This document shows positions 1-13,300 of a stretch of 64,000 nucleotides of DNA, in pieces (position 1 is the stretch's first letter; every line of letters starts with the position of its first letter). The DNA comes from Cymodocea nodosa (Eukaryota; Streptophyta; Magnoliopsida; Alismatales; Cymodoceaceae): positions 16,690,501-16,754,500 of the forward strand of contig CM072341.1 of NCBI GenBank assembly GCA_036874045.1, in the 5' to 3' direction. The notes under the pieces were generated by a model that did no database searches, was not told the origin of the DNA, and saw nothing but the letters and a program-made list of their open reading frames with translations. A program made the position numbers and the translations under genes.

Positions 1-3000
1 TGAATAAGTGTATTTACACCTACTACCAAACACCCATCCCTATAAGAATTCCTGGAATTAACTATTTTTGGGTGGGAGCAGAACCAAGATAGGTGACCAT
101 TTGGGAAGTTCTCGTGCAGTACCTATAGATAGTAGTGTTGGTTTTGCTCAAGCATTGGTAAGTTATAAGTGTGTGCATTACTTACCTAATTCATGTGCCA
201 ACATTGTGGACATTACCTCAGTTAGTAATCTCAACTGAGTTGGTGGATGGAGCCGCTCAAGGTACCTCCAACTAGTTGGGAATCTCTACAGGACAAAGTA
301 CACGATACTTGGAGAAATCTACTATATTAGGGTCTAGCAATGACTCCTACAAGCTTTCACCTTCTTGGATACTTTTGGTGTATATCAGGTCGTTTGAGTG
401 TCCATTGAGACTCACATGTTATTATCTCCATAGATACTCTTGGAAGATTAAAAAAAAAGAATATTTTAAAATGAAGACACATATAAGTTAGAAATAATAA
501 ATGAATTATATAAAGTTGAACATGAAATATTAGAAATCTTGGGTGAATTATATAAAGTAGAATAAGAAAAGTTGCATGTGTAGTATAAATCATCAAGAAA
601 AACTAAATATGTGATAAATATATTATTCTTATTATTTGAGTAGTAAGCACTTCAAAGCAACTAGATTATCATAAAGTGTAAAAATATGTGAACAATTTTT
701 GGTCATACCACATGACAAAAAAGTTGCATGATTGATGTTTTACTTGACTTGTTGTAGTAGATGGTTAATTTAAAAATTATATCAATATTTTAAAAAATTG
801 TTGATGTTGTTGTACATGATGCGATAAACTCATGTTATTATTTGATATTATAAATTCTTATGTCATTGTTTGACGTGATGTGATAAACTTTTATGTTGTT
901 ATTTATATTGATAAGTTAAATCTATTATCTTATAAATATTATTTATATATATGTAATCAAGTAATATACATTACAATATTTTTATAGATGACATTATTTG
1001 CAAATGAATTTAGAGAAAAATGTCATTGTTGTTAGAAGAATAGAAGGAAAAAGTAAGGAAAAGATAATGATGTGTACGTGTAGTTTTTTTAGTACAATTA
1101 TATGTCATTCTAGTGGTAGTTTAATTGTTACTGATTTCATATATAATGTTATTAAAGAATAACCATATAATGTTAGATGTTTATTGGATCTTAATTTACC
1201 AAATTAAATATATAATTATAGGAAAATATATCATATAAGTCAATTTATATTCCTATAATTTTGTGACCTATCAAGAAAGAGAGAGTAGTATGTAATGATA
1301 ATAATATTATTATGGTAAGTATTCTTACCATATATATTATGGTGAGAAGGAGGGAGTAGTACCTATTTTCAATGAAATGTTGAATGATAAGTATTCCTTA
1401 TCAATACTTAATAAAATTTGTAATTATATAAGTATCTTCTTACATTTTAAGGTAAACTATTGTTACCTAATTTTTTATTTTTAACAATATTAATCTTATT
1501 TTAAATAATGCTTTACTTATATTTGTTAATAGAATTGTATTGACGCAATAGATGATACATATATAAAAGTAACAATTTATGAAGAAGAAATAACAAAATT
1601 TAAGAATAGAAATGATGAATTATCATAAAATATATTAGTAACTTATAATTTTGATATAAAATTTGTTTATATTTTTATTAGATAAGAATGATTTGTCATT
1701 GATACTAGAGTATTTCAAGATACAATATCTCTTACCTAATAGACTTTAAGTTTCATCTGTAAGTAGTTTTGAAAAAATTCAAATATAAGTTAAATTATAT
1801 TTAAGTAATAATGAGTTAGACTAATAGATATTTTAATGTAAATAAATTTTACTTCATAAATGTTAATTTTCCAAATCGAGTAGAATTTATCCATTCATTT
1901 AGAGATATTAGATATCATTTGTCTAATTATGATGTCTCGATTTTCAACAAATACTACAAAAAATTTTAATTATAGACATTTATAATTAAAAACAGTGATT
2001 AAGCTTATATTTGAAATAAAGAAGTTGAAATAACATTTATATATTGATTAATTTAAAAATAAAAAAGAAATAATTAATAACATACGTAAACAAATGACAT
2101 AATACATGATGTATCGTTGTAAAGAAGTAAATATTATTAACTTATAAATTTTTTCATAAACTTGCTAAGAGTATTAAATATTTTATTTTATTCAATTCTA
2201 CTTTCTATTATTTTTGTTATTTTCTTATTTATGTACAAATATCTATATTTTCTATTACCTTTTTATTATTTTTTACAACTTTTATTTTCGTCACATTTTA
2301 TAACTTTCTTTTTATTACTTTTCATTAATTTTTGAATGCACAGGCGAGCGAACTCTCTGTATATATATAATATAACATGTTAGATATATAAATTATTATT
2401 TTTTAGTAACACGGCAGAAGATATATAGATTATTGTTATTACGTGTAAGGCAAAATGAGTGAATGTACGTAAGAGTAAGAAGATAAGGATGATTATTTAT
2501 GAATGGACAGTGAGCTAGAGAGGAGGAACACAACGACGAAAAAAACAAATCATTCTAAACATATCTATGTTATTATTAAATCAAATTATGATGGAATTGG
2601 AAAAATCACTTAAATATTCCCACAAACGCAGGTGAAATCAAAACTTTCCTTCTCTCTCCATTAACAAACCTTGGTAAAATAATTCACGAATTAACGCACT
2701 ATGATTGAAATATCTTTCCACCTTTTTCTATTTCGGTTAGTTCGGAATAAAGTAGGTGAAGTGCATACTTGATCACTTGAAAGTTAAAATCCAAGTGGAT
2801 AAATTTCATTGATGAATTTATCGTCCAACAACATACTTCTATCTTAAACATGCATATTTAGTTAGGATTTTCTTGGAACATTGCCATGCGCCAGCTTAAA
2901 AGCTCTAACAAATGTGAAATTCCCAGTGAATTTTTCAATATAAAATTGGAGAATACTCGAACTTGTTAAATTGGATTTCTATTTTAAGTTTTTGACATAT

Positions 3001-3430
3001 TTAGAATCTTCTTAAAATCCATCATTTCAAAGCATTATTGAAAAAAATCGATTACCGAAAAACTCATCTGTCAAATTAAATTAAACATAACATGTTGAAT
3101 TAATTAATTTCCTTGGTGATTGTTACGATGATTTTTTAAGATATTAAGTTAGTTTGTATAACTGTAGTTAAACTAAAAAGAACATTATTTGTAAATTGTT
3201 TTAATAATTTAATTATTCGGAAGTAACGTTTTTTGTAATTTTTAACATGATTTAATTTTTAATGAACATGAAAATATTTATTATAAAAAAGTTATTTGTA
3301 GCATTTGATGATTTTATATGAAAATAAAGAAAATTAGAGGGACTTTGAGAGAAACATATAATACAAATATTAATTTGAAGATATATATTGAAAAAGAAAT
3401 CTAAAAAAATTAGGATGAAAAGCAGTTTCA
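1..3430. other. AT-rich intergenic DNA upstream of CCT2
   Basis: No open frame here is long enough or protein-like enough to support a gene. The first 470 bases are less AT-rich than the rest and could be the edge of an unrelated gene or element, but I recognise nothing in them. From about 480 to 3400 the sequence is dominated by A/T runs, TA-rich strings and short direct repeats, typical of decayed plant intergenic DNA. Confidence 0.6.
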
Positions 3431-3439
3431 AAACGCAGT

Positions 3440-3602
3440 AGCCCACGCCATCCGCTCTTCACTCACAACCCTAAACCTCAATGCGAGGCTAAGCCGAGGT
3501 GCTACACTTACCAGTTACGATTCTCAACGTCTTCACACTTCTTTCCCTGTCAGGGCGGTTGAGGCGGCGTACACCTCCTTCTCTACAGCCCTAAGAAGCG
3601 AT
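3440..3602 (+). other. CCT2: probable 5' leader exon of CCT2
   Basis: A GC-richer island stands out of the AT-rich upstream DNA and ends at a very good splice donor, GAT/GTGAGT, at 3602/3603. It lies about 0.8 kb before the first clearly coding CCT2 exon. An ATG overlaps the donor (3601-3603), so the AT would stay in the exon and the G would leave with the intron; the start codon is therefore not formed by ordinary splicing as written. The exon assignment is inferred from position, composition and donor; no transcript is available. Confidence 0.45.
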
Positions 3603-4396
3603 GTGAGTGGCTTATGGATTGGCTCTACTGTTCATAAAGTTTATGAGATGTTTCTATGCATTTTCTATCTGTTGGAAAGGGTTGTGTACTTTTGTTGTGG
3701 GTTTTCGAGGGGCTGGAGGCATCGAGTAGGATGAGGAGAACGTAGTAGTGGGAAGAGCGAGAATAGTGTGTAGTTATCGGCACCTTTCATAGATGGAATT
3801 AGTAGATTCTCCAACTATAGCTTTTGGATTGTAACGAAGTTCAGGACCTGCGAGTTATTTATTGAGCTTGATTTTATTGCTTTACGTTTTTTTTTTCATA
3901 TTGCATCACTTACTTTTGTGCCATCTCATCGAATGTAATCCATAGGACGCTGGTAATCACTTGCCCCCTTAACAAATTGAGGTTATCTCCTTAATATATG
4001 CATTTTTTTTGTTACGTGTAATAGTGACAACTCTTGCTTGTACACTAATCTTTGGTAATCAATGCACCACAGGATTGATTGTCATTAAAATTTTGCAGTC
4101 TTAATTAATGCTTTAATTAAAAATTTGCAAATATAACCAAACCCTAGTCATATTCCCCACCTTGAATCTCTGGCAGTCTTCTTCCAAATTCCAAAATTGC
4201 CTTTGATAACTGCCCTGTTTCTTCCCATTTGCAGCTTTTCTCCATTTTTGGCGTGGCACTTGTCTAATATTCATCAGAATCGCAGCTTATTGAATTGCAT
4301 CTGATGAGAGTAATTTTGGGATCCTTTTTATTTTCCATGTTGTGTTTACAATGACCATCATTAATGTCTCATACTGTTGCTGGTTGTTTTATTTAG

Positions 4397-7300
4397 ATTG
4401 GGACGCTCCTTAAAGATGAAGCAACAGAAGAGAAAGGAGAGAGAGCTAGAATGGTGTGTTTTCAAAATGGAACTCACGTTTACACTAAATATTTCCATCA
4501 TTTAAAAATATATTCCATATCTTGCTATTTATTCATGTGTGCATCCATATTAAATAAATGTGCATCTCAGGAAACATTTGATCTACATTGGTATAAATAT
4601 TTGATATTGTAAAGATCCTACAACCATACACATGGAAAATCATCATAGTGCAATGTAAGTAAAATACACTAAATGTTAAACAAAAAAGTAGAAAGATAGG
4701 TAGTGCATCAAGAAATTTGGAGGATTCTCTCCTCTCTAAGATTGTATTTGATCCAAAATTTAGCTCATACTTTTCTACAAGATATTTCTTCTAGTTAGAA
4801 GCTCACTTAATTTAGATTTTGGCTTCTAATAAATTTATATTATCGGAAGCCATGACATCCCCATCTTTAAACTGGTTTTGCTTATTACTTGGGTTGGATA
4901 TGGCTGTAAATGACTCCTATTAAAATTTACATGTCTCAATCAAACTTGATCTATGCCTAGAACAGAAAATATTTTTCATTCTATTAACATGTAATATGAA
5001 ATTTTTGAGGGAAGTGATTTTTCATTTATTGCCTGTCACTTTTTGATGTGTAAGAGATATTAATAATTACTATTAATTCACTGGTGTTATGATCATCACC
5101 GAATAACTGGAAGAGATCTATTTATCTTTCAAGAATTATTCTATAAATCATCATATTTAAGAATACCTGTACCTTTACTGCAGGCATCCTATGTTGGTGC
5201 TATGGCAATTGCAGATCTGGTCAAAACTACTTTGGGTCCAAAAGGAATGGTATGCTTAATTATTTTCTTCACATGCTATTTGGGTCCAAGATTTTACCAA
5301 TAGCTTTAAATTTGATGATTTTATCTGTAGGATAAAATCCTGCAATCAACTGGTAGAGGGCACAATGTTACTGTGACCAATGATGGTGCCACCATTCTGA
5401 AGTCACTTCACATAGATAATCCTGCCGCTAAAGTTCTTGTTGGTATACCTATCCCCTTCTCTATATCATATAAGTGAGTGTGCATTCAGCGACTTAATTG
5501 AAATATATATGTATTATAGTGTATATGTAAAAAACTTATGTACACAATTATTGAATATACGCAATTATTTTATATATGTATATATATATGGGCATCTAGG
5601 TACTCATGCTCACCACCATCCACTTTGGTGCCTTAATAACTATTATATTAGTACAATATTAAATATGTAATTCATTATTTCAAAAAACGAAATTAAATGT
5701 TGTTTAAAACCATTTAAATGGTTTTATATCAAAACTGTTGTTTTTGTAAAAAAGGTAAAAACAGATTTAAAAAATGGCATTTTTATTGAAAAAAGGGGTA
5801 TAAATGGATGTGAATCTTGGCCTTGTGTTTTGAAAGCTGGATTTCTTTTTTGAGTTTGAAGACCTTGTTATCATGTTGAAGTTTGGTTTGGTTTTCCTTA
5901 CTTTCATGGTGGATTTCAGCTTGACTTCCCTTGTTTCCTTGTTGGGCATTTCTCAGCTTAGCCAAAAAATGCATTTTTTTCCTTTTGATTATTGATTTTT
6001 GTTTGATTTCCATATTAAAAGTTTAGGGTAGTCCATGTTAAAAGTTCATGGCGACTTGTATAGTTATGGAATGGAAAACCAACATTCTTGGCTAAGGTTC
6101 CAAACCTTGGTATCTTGTTGAATGTCAGGAATCCTATGAATTGATGTTTCATATGCTTGCTTGGTGTACCAGTATGTTTTTATTCAATAATTTAAACATT
6201 GTGCATTGAATCCTGGTAACCACAAAATTGTGATTTTTATCTACTTCATGAATACACTATATGTAATAATTTTTTGATTTTTACATGCATGGACTAGACA
6301 TTTCAAAAGTCCAAGATGATGAGGTTGGTGATGGAACCACATCCGTTGTTATTTTAGCTGGTGAACTACTGAGAGAGGCTGAAAAATTAACCTTGGTGAA
6401 GATTCACCCAATGACAATTATTGCAGGTATGTTTTGTTGTCATCTCTTCATTCACAAATATTTTTGCAGTTTTATGTTTGAGTAATCTTTCTTACAACAA
6501 ATTAATCTTAATCTACTGGGAACGATATGGATCCATAGTGGTCCATGCAACCAACCTAGGGTTTAGGGATCAGGAAAGATTACTGCAGAATGCCTAGATA
6601 GTAATAGTTAACAAAGCTAAAGTGAATCTGAACTTGCAATTGGTTGTACTTCCTTGTACATGTAGCTAGCTATATTGACACAAGAACCTGTTGGAAATTT
6701 CTAGTTTCAGACTCTAGCTACCAATTGATATGAAGTGATATTAAGCGTGCCTAAACTAATTTGATCAATTGTTGCTTTTTATGTTTAGTTTTTGCAATTT
6801 CCATGATTCTTTTGGTATCAAGAAACTTATAATTTGATTTGTCAAGTAATATGTTTGAAGTGTGTTAATATTTGCTTTACAACTGATGCTATTGCTGGGG
6901 GCAGATGATATTGGATGAAGCAACTGTGACTTGGTTCTTATCACTTGCATCTAATTGATCTGTGATGGTTTGTTTGAGTTCCGCTTTCATTTTAACAATT
7001 TTTTCTTGTTGCTGTTAAACAAAGGTTTACAACTAATATTTGACAACTGAACAATATCATCGTTTATCTATGTGTGCAAATATGTGATGCACATTGCTCC
7101 TAATTTGCAAGAGATATATTTATGGTCCTTTCAACCCATCTGTTATCTTTTTTCGAGTAGTCTAGATAAAAACCATTTTAAGCATATAAAAAGTGTACAT
7201 AGAAAAATAAGCTTATTGGGAAAATATGCACCAAAGAAAGAAAAATAGCAAAAAGACACAAGGTGAAGATCAAAAATCAAAATAAATGTATCAAAGCAAG

Positions 7301-10300
7301 ATTTAATAGGTAATGATAGGCAACCCTTGAGCTGGCCTGGAAAAAATGTTAAATAGCTGTCAAATGGCTGTTTTTTTTTCTTCTGTTTAACAGCTATTTA
7401 ATGACAATTTCTACATAATGGATTTTTTTGAAATCCATTTAAATGGTCAATTTTTTCTTTTATAGACCATTACTAGAGTTTGAAGCCATGTTTGAATCCA
7501 AGAAAGTGACCATTTCAATCAAGCACACAGAAGAGATGCTATTGTTACAAAGAGATGATACGGTTACAAAGAGATTGTGGGAATAAGCTTTGTTCCAAGA
7601 GTGATGGATCTTACCATTCTTCTCCAACCTGCAGCGTCACCAAATAACATGAGGGAGAAGCATCCAAATCGCTTGTCATATTGTAGAAATGTGGAAAAAA
7701 TCTTAGGAAATTTTTTTTGTTTGTGCTAGACATGTATCTCGTGTACGTGATTCTGTCGTGCTGGGATTTATTCTTTGCCTTTCTTCATTAGTAAGAGTTA
7801 AATCATTAACGCATGTTGTCTTCCAAATTAATGTAATAGCAGAGAAACTTCAGATGTTCTCACTATGCCAAATCAACCTTATCTGCAGCTTTCCCTGCAA
7901 TGTTTTTTTCCTGGCTATTTTGGCCTTATTAACCAAGAAGTCCTTGATTGTCTCATCTGTATACTGTATCTCCTCCAGTGGTGTTGACTCCATCTTTGTG
8001 TTTGCTTTCCATTTCTAATCAAACAAGCAATCTTTCATATTTAGGTTTGCCATGACAATGGGTTTATCTGGCTGTTTTAGGGTGTTGTGCTCTGTTCACC
8101 CATGGAACAGCAATTTATCTGCTTGCTGCTATGTTTGTGGTAGGGTGTTTAGATTACATTCTTGCAGTGTTTGGAGTTTTGGATCTTGCTTTTATCATTT
8201 TTTTTGAGAAGAGTAAGATGGAACTCATTAAAAAAATAATTAATCAGATACCCTGGCAAAAAAAGAGGAAAAAAAACTTGTAAGCCCCTTATAAGCCTTG
8301 CCACTGGCAGGAGTGGCCTATATGCGCCCCCCCCACCCAATTTGAGAAGAAGTGTGTATTGGATGTGGAAGGTCCTCCCAAGTATTTCCCTTCTGGTCTT
8401 TGAATACAGTTGAAGTAACTGATAACCACCCATTGAACACTGAATTGAATTCTGACCATTGAAAATTCAGAAAATGAAATTCCTTTGTCCTTGTGACTAA
8501 GCAGGTCATAAACTAAAGTAAAGAAAGTTATTTATCCATTATTAATGTCTTTGAGAAGGACCAAAACAAGAGAAACTGTCAACCCTTTTATCCTATTACT
8601 TTTTATCAGGAGTCTTCTAAGTGGGTGGGCAATATCCTATTACTTTTTATCAGGAGTCTTCTAAGTGGGTGGGCAATATCCTATGCTTTTATCAGGAGTC
8701 TTCTAAGTGGGGGACTATATCTAAAACTGGACTGTGATTAGGGCCATGTTTTGACCTTCCATAAATTAATATGGAAATGCAGATTCTCATTGAAGGTCAG
8801 GGCTTTTGTGGTTAGTAATGCATTGGAGGCTGGTCACCGAACTTTGCACAAATAAATGGGTGGGATTTGACCTTCATTGTGTCTTTGGCAACATGGAGCA
8901 TGAGCAGGATGATCATCTTTTTTCCAGTGTCCTATTTACCACTGGATTTGGCATCAAGCTACTTATGATGCTATTCAGGAGGGCATTCCTGTGAAGACAA
9001 GGGAAGAGCTACAAAGAGTTATTACTCAAGGAAAGAAGAAGAGTTCAAAGCAGAAAGCTCCATGCTATATACCAGAGCTTTTTGTCATTTAGAAATGATG
9101 TAATTTCAATATTTATAGGATATCACTTGGTTGATCCTTTATCCTTATTTAATATAAGAATCTAGCTTATCCTCCTTAAAAAATATTTATAGGAGATCTA
9201 AGGAGAGCATCTTGTACTTTTTGGTTGTTTTGTTCAATGTGTGGGATAAGACATACACTTGTGTTTAGTTGGAACTTTACTTTTGACCAATCTTCCTGAT
9301 CATTCTCCTTTTGAATTTTTCTGAACTTATTTTAGTAAATATTCTAACTTAGTCTTGTAAAAGAATCAGATTTTTTTCTCTTAAAAACTCTTGTGAGGGA
9401 AGCATTCTTTTATTGCCTGTTCTGACTACAGACTCATCTGGCTAGGTCGATTTCCTCAATTTGATGGTCATGATATATTTCAAACTAGTTTTTATTGTCA
9501 TAGTGTGCAACTCCAAGCCTGCAACATTAAAATTCATGTGGTTGTGTGATGTGCAAGGGTATCGAATGGCTGCTGAGTGTGCACGTGATGCTATATTGCT
9601 GAAGGTCATGAATAATAAGGATGACACTGGTAATTTTTTGGTTTTAAACATGTTTTATATTAATATTTAATCTACATTTGGTCGTTGACATTGTGCGTAC
9701 CTTCCCAATAAGTCTTCCCATTGAGAGTCATTGACTTTGTTGAATTATTGCATATGAAATTCAAATTCATGTAATTAGTACAGGCGTTATTTGATTATCT
9801 TTATTTGAACTAGTTTTGATCACTTTGGTGAAAAGATTTTTTTCCCCATGTTCAATACTTCAATGTCATTTTTTTGTAACCTTAAAAATATATTTCAAAA
9901 AGTCAAAACTCATAGTTTCTGAAAAATGGTAAAATATCAAGGGAAATGCTGAGTTCTGGTAATGGTCTGTAATGATAAATACTACTGTGATGATTCAGTT
10001 AAATCCTCATGGTGTTGAGTCCCCAAGTTATATATCTGGAATTCTGGAAAGTTTTATTCATGCAATCTACATATAGAAATATCTATCTTGTTGCAGTCTA
10101 GAGTTTCTCGTCACATTTTATTGTAAAGTTATGCATAACTTAAGCACTTCAATGCCCTGAATTGGTGGGAGTTTAATGCCACTGGGTTTGGCATTTGTTT
10201 GTTTTCAACATGGCTACAAAACTTTTTTAGCTCTTCTGAGGAACGAACAAGAAAAGAATCATTAAATGCAATACGTGGAACAGAACTTTTTAAAAAAGGG

Positions 10301-13300
10301 TACAATTTAGTAACCAAGAAAGCAATTAAATGGCGTTTCAACAAAACATTGGGAAAATTATTTAAACAAACCAGCTGTTACTATAAGATACATGGCATTG
10401 ACTACAAAGGAAAAACATTTTGATATTTTTACTAGGAAAAAAGTAACCAGTAATATTTTTATATTGTATCACTAAATTGTCTTTGATTTTCCCTTTTCTG
10501 ACGATGCAGAAAATATTTGGATCCACTTAGTGACATGCACAGTTTCCAAACTGGGGTTCAGTCGCAGACTTACAGTTCCCCACCTGTTTAACTGATTTCC
10601 TTTGCTTTCAATATTTTTTTCCATGTCTATCAATTGGCAAACGGCATTAATTTAAAAATGCAATTTTTCATTAGCAAATGAATTTTTGGAGTGCCAACCC
10701 ATCTCAAATGTGTTATGCTTCAACTTCTTTTTCGAAATTTTTTCATTGCAATTTTTGATTGCTATCTATATAATACCTCTCCATGTTAAATTGCAGAGAA
10801 ATTCCGATCAGACTTGATGAAAATTGCAATGACAACTTTGTGTTCGAAAATACTGTCTCAGGATAAGGAGCACTTTGCTAAGCTAGCCGTTGATGCTGTT
10901 TTAAGGCTTAAGGTAAAGCCGAGGGTGTACTAGCTAATTTTATATTGCTTAAAGCTAAAAACCTTTTTCTACAAATTTGAAGTCAATCATAGAAAAAACA
11001 TCCATCAGAAATGGAGTTTTCCATCAGCACAGAGGTTTAGTGCTTTAGTATCTTATGCTAATCTAAATGCAGGCATCGAGTCATGGATTTTGATAAAATT
11101 TCTCGTGACTTATGTGCCCTTTTATGTGCATCTTGATCGACAATATTGATACGTACAAATCATAGACAAAAAACCATTTACTGCAAGGACTACCCTGATT
11201 ATATTTTTTACTACAAATTCTCCCATACCGATTGCATTTTTAGTGCAAGCTTACCCTTATATTAAGAAAAAACGCCATAAGATTTTAGATTTTTTTTGAA
11301 CTTTGATTTTGTTTACATATTTATCCACAATCATTTAATGTCTCATATTACATATCCATTACATCCCTACCACTTTTGCTATATACCCAAATCCTGTATT
11401 TCGTTTTTGTTTATTTCAATGTAGATTATAGAACAAATCAATCCTATTAAGGTGCCAAGGTGCCTGAACGATAAGCCTGGATGCCTGGGCACCTAGCTGG
11501 TGCCTAGACGTCCATTTATATATATTTTTTAGACATGTATTATATATATTTATACATATTTAATAATAATTCTAAGTATTTTCAGCTCTATTATTTCTTA
11601 AATAATATACAAATACATAAATTATCTTAAGATAGCATCAAAATACGAAGTGTATCAATGTTAATGTGTATATTTTAGCAATATGTATAAGTTATATATT
11701 TCAAAAATTATGTACATTTCAGTAGTATTCCATCAAATACATACACATACACAAGTTTTTTTATTAGGAAAAATATTTCAAAAAATTAATTAAATGGATC
11801 TAATAGATGATCCACATAACTAAGACAAGGTCAGGTGGACCTCCAAGGTGAGGCCCTACCACACCTTGGTGCCTAGGTGTCCTTGATAAGTAGGAAACAA
11901 ATGTATCTGGGTTAAGACTTAAGGGATGCACCATCCAGGGTCCTTCACTATGTACATTTGCAGATTGAGAGACTTGATTGGAAGAGAGGTCTTCAATTAC
12001 AACACTTTGTTGAATTTTTATAATTGGCAGTATTTTGGCCAATTCAAGTAACAGTACAAAGGAAAAAAAAAAGGTAGATTCAATGTCTACGGAGGATAGT
12101 GCTTTATTTTACTTAAGTCTTGGATGAGATTCATCCTACCTTTCTCTCATAAGAAATTTACAAAAGATGATGCATCTTTCTGGAGACCTCAGACAGTGAT
12201 AAAAACTGAAGAAAATTCACAGGATTGCAAGTGAGGCTAGATTGCATCATGGGCATCATGTACTCTGATGAGGAAGGCATTCTGTTTTGTATTGAATGAT
12301 TCTTTCATGAACACCAGCAAGCCTAACCTCAGTTACCTATTTTTCTTGATGGATTTGGACTCTACCACAACAACTGAGAAGCAGCCTTAGAGATGGAATT
12401 TGCTGAATCTGAAGTCAAGGTGCCATCTTCATGAATCTTGTTGACAAGGCTCTGTTCAGAATTCTGATGGCTTCACTTTGGCTATTTTCCATTGTTGATG
12501 AAATGTAGGGCATCTTTGAGGAATTTCATAAGGATGGTGGAGACATTAGGGTGATCAGCTCAAGTTTCATCAATCTGCAGTGAAGAAAGAAGGGGGCATT
12601 TATATAATTTTTTTTCATATAATTAGCCTTCACAAAGGGTTGTACAAGAATTGTTACTAAGTGGTGAATTGAATGTCTAAAACCCCTTATTTGTGGTTTC
12701 GTTGGTGACTTTGTGACAACTTCCATCGTTCAAGATTGACATATATTAGTGAATTTCTTGGTTTCCTAGGAATGTATTTATGTTTGCATGAATTGAAAAC
12801 TATTATAGGCTTGGGAATCTTGACATTTTTATTTGCATGATTGGGAAGCTTGACATTGAAATAAGGATTTGACAATGTTAATTAGTCCAATCTAGATGAA
12901 GTTCTAAGATATATGAGATTTTGGAAAAAGTGGTGGAATTGGATCGAGTACCGTGTTATCTCTGCCAAATTCTATTTTCTAATCAATGGTAGTCAAAAAG
13001 GTTACTTTCCATGTGGGAGAGGCCCTTGTTAAGGGGATCCTTTATCTTCACTGGGCTTCATGTTGGTGGTTGAAACTTTAGGCATATCTACTTGAATGTG
13101 GGGGAAGGTCTAGCATCCAACGTTTCTTACCCAAGTTTAGAATTTGAAGCATTTCTTTAATCACATTGCACATGATGTTGTCAACCTAACATTTTCATCA
13201 TGGGTCTTAACTTCAATTTTCACTGTCCATTGTGATTAGGATTTTGATGTTATGAATCATTTGTTCTTAAAGAGGTTGATTTCTTTAGTTTTGCTTCCTT

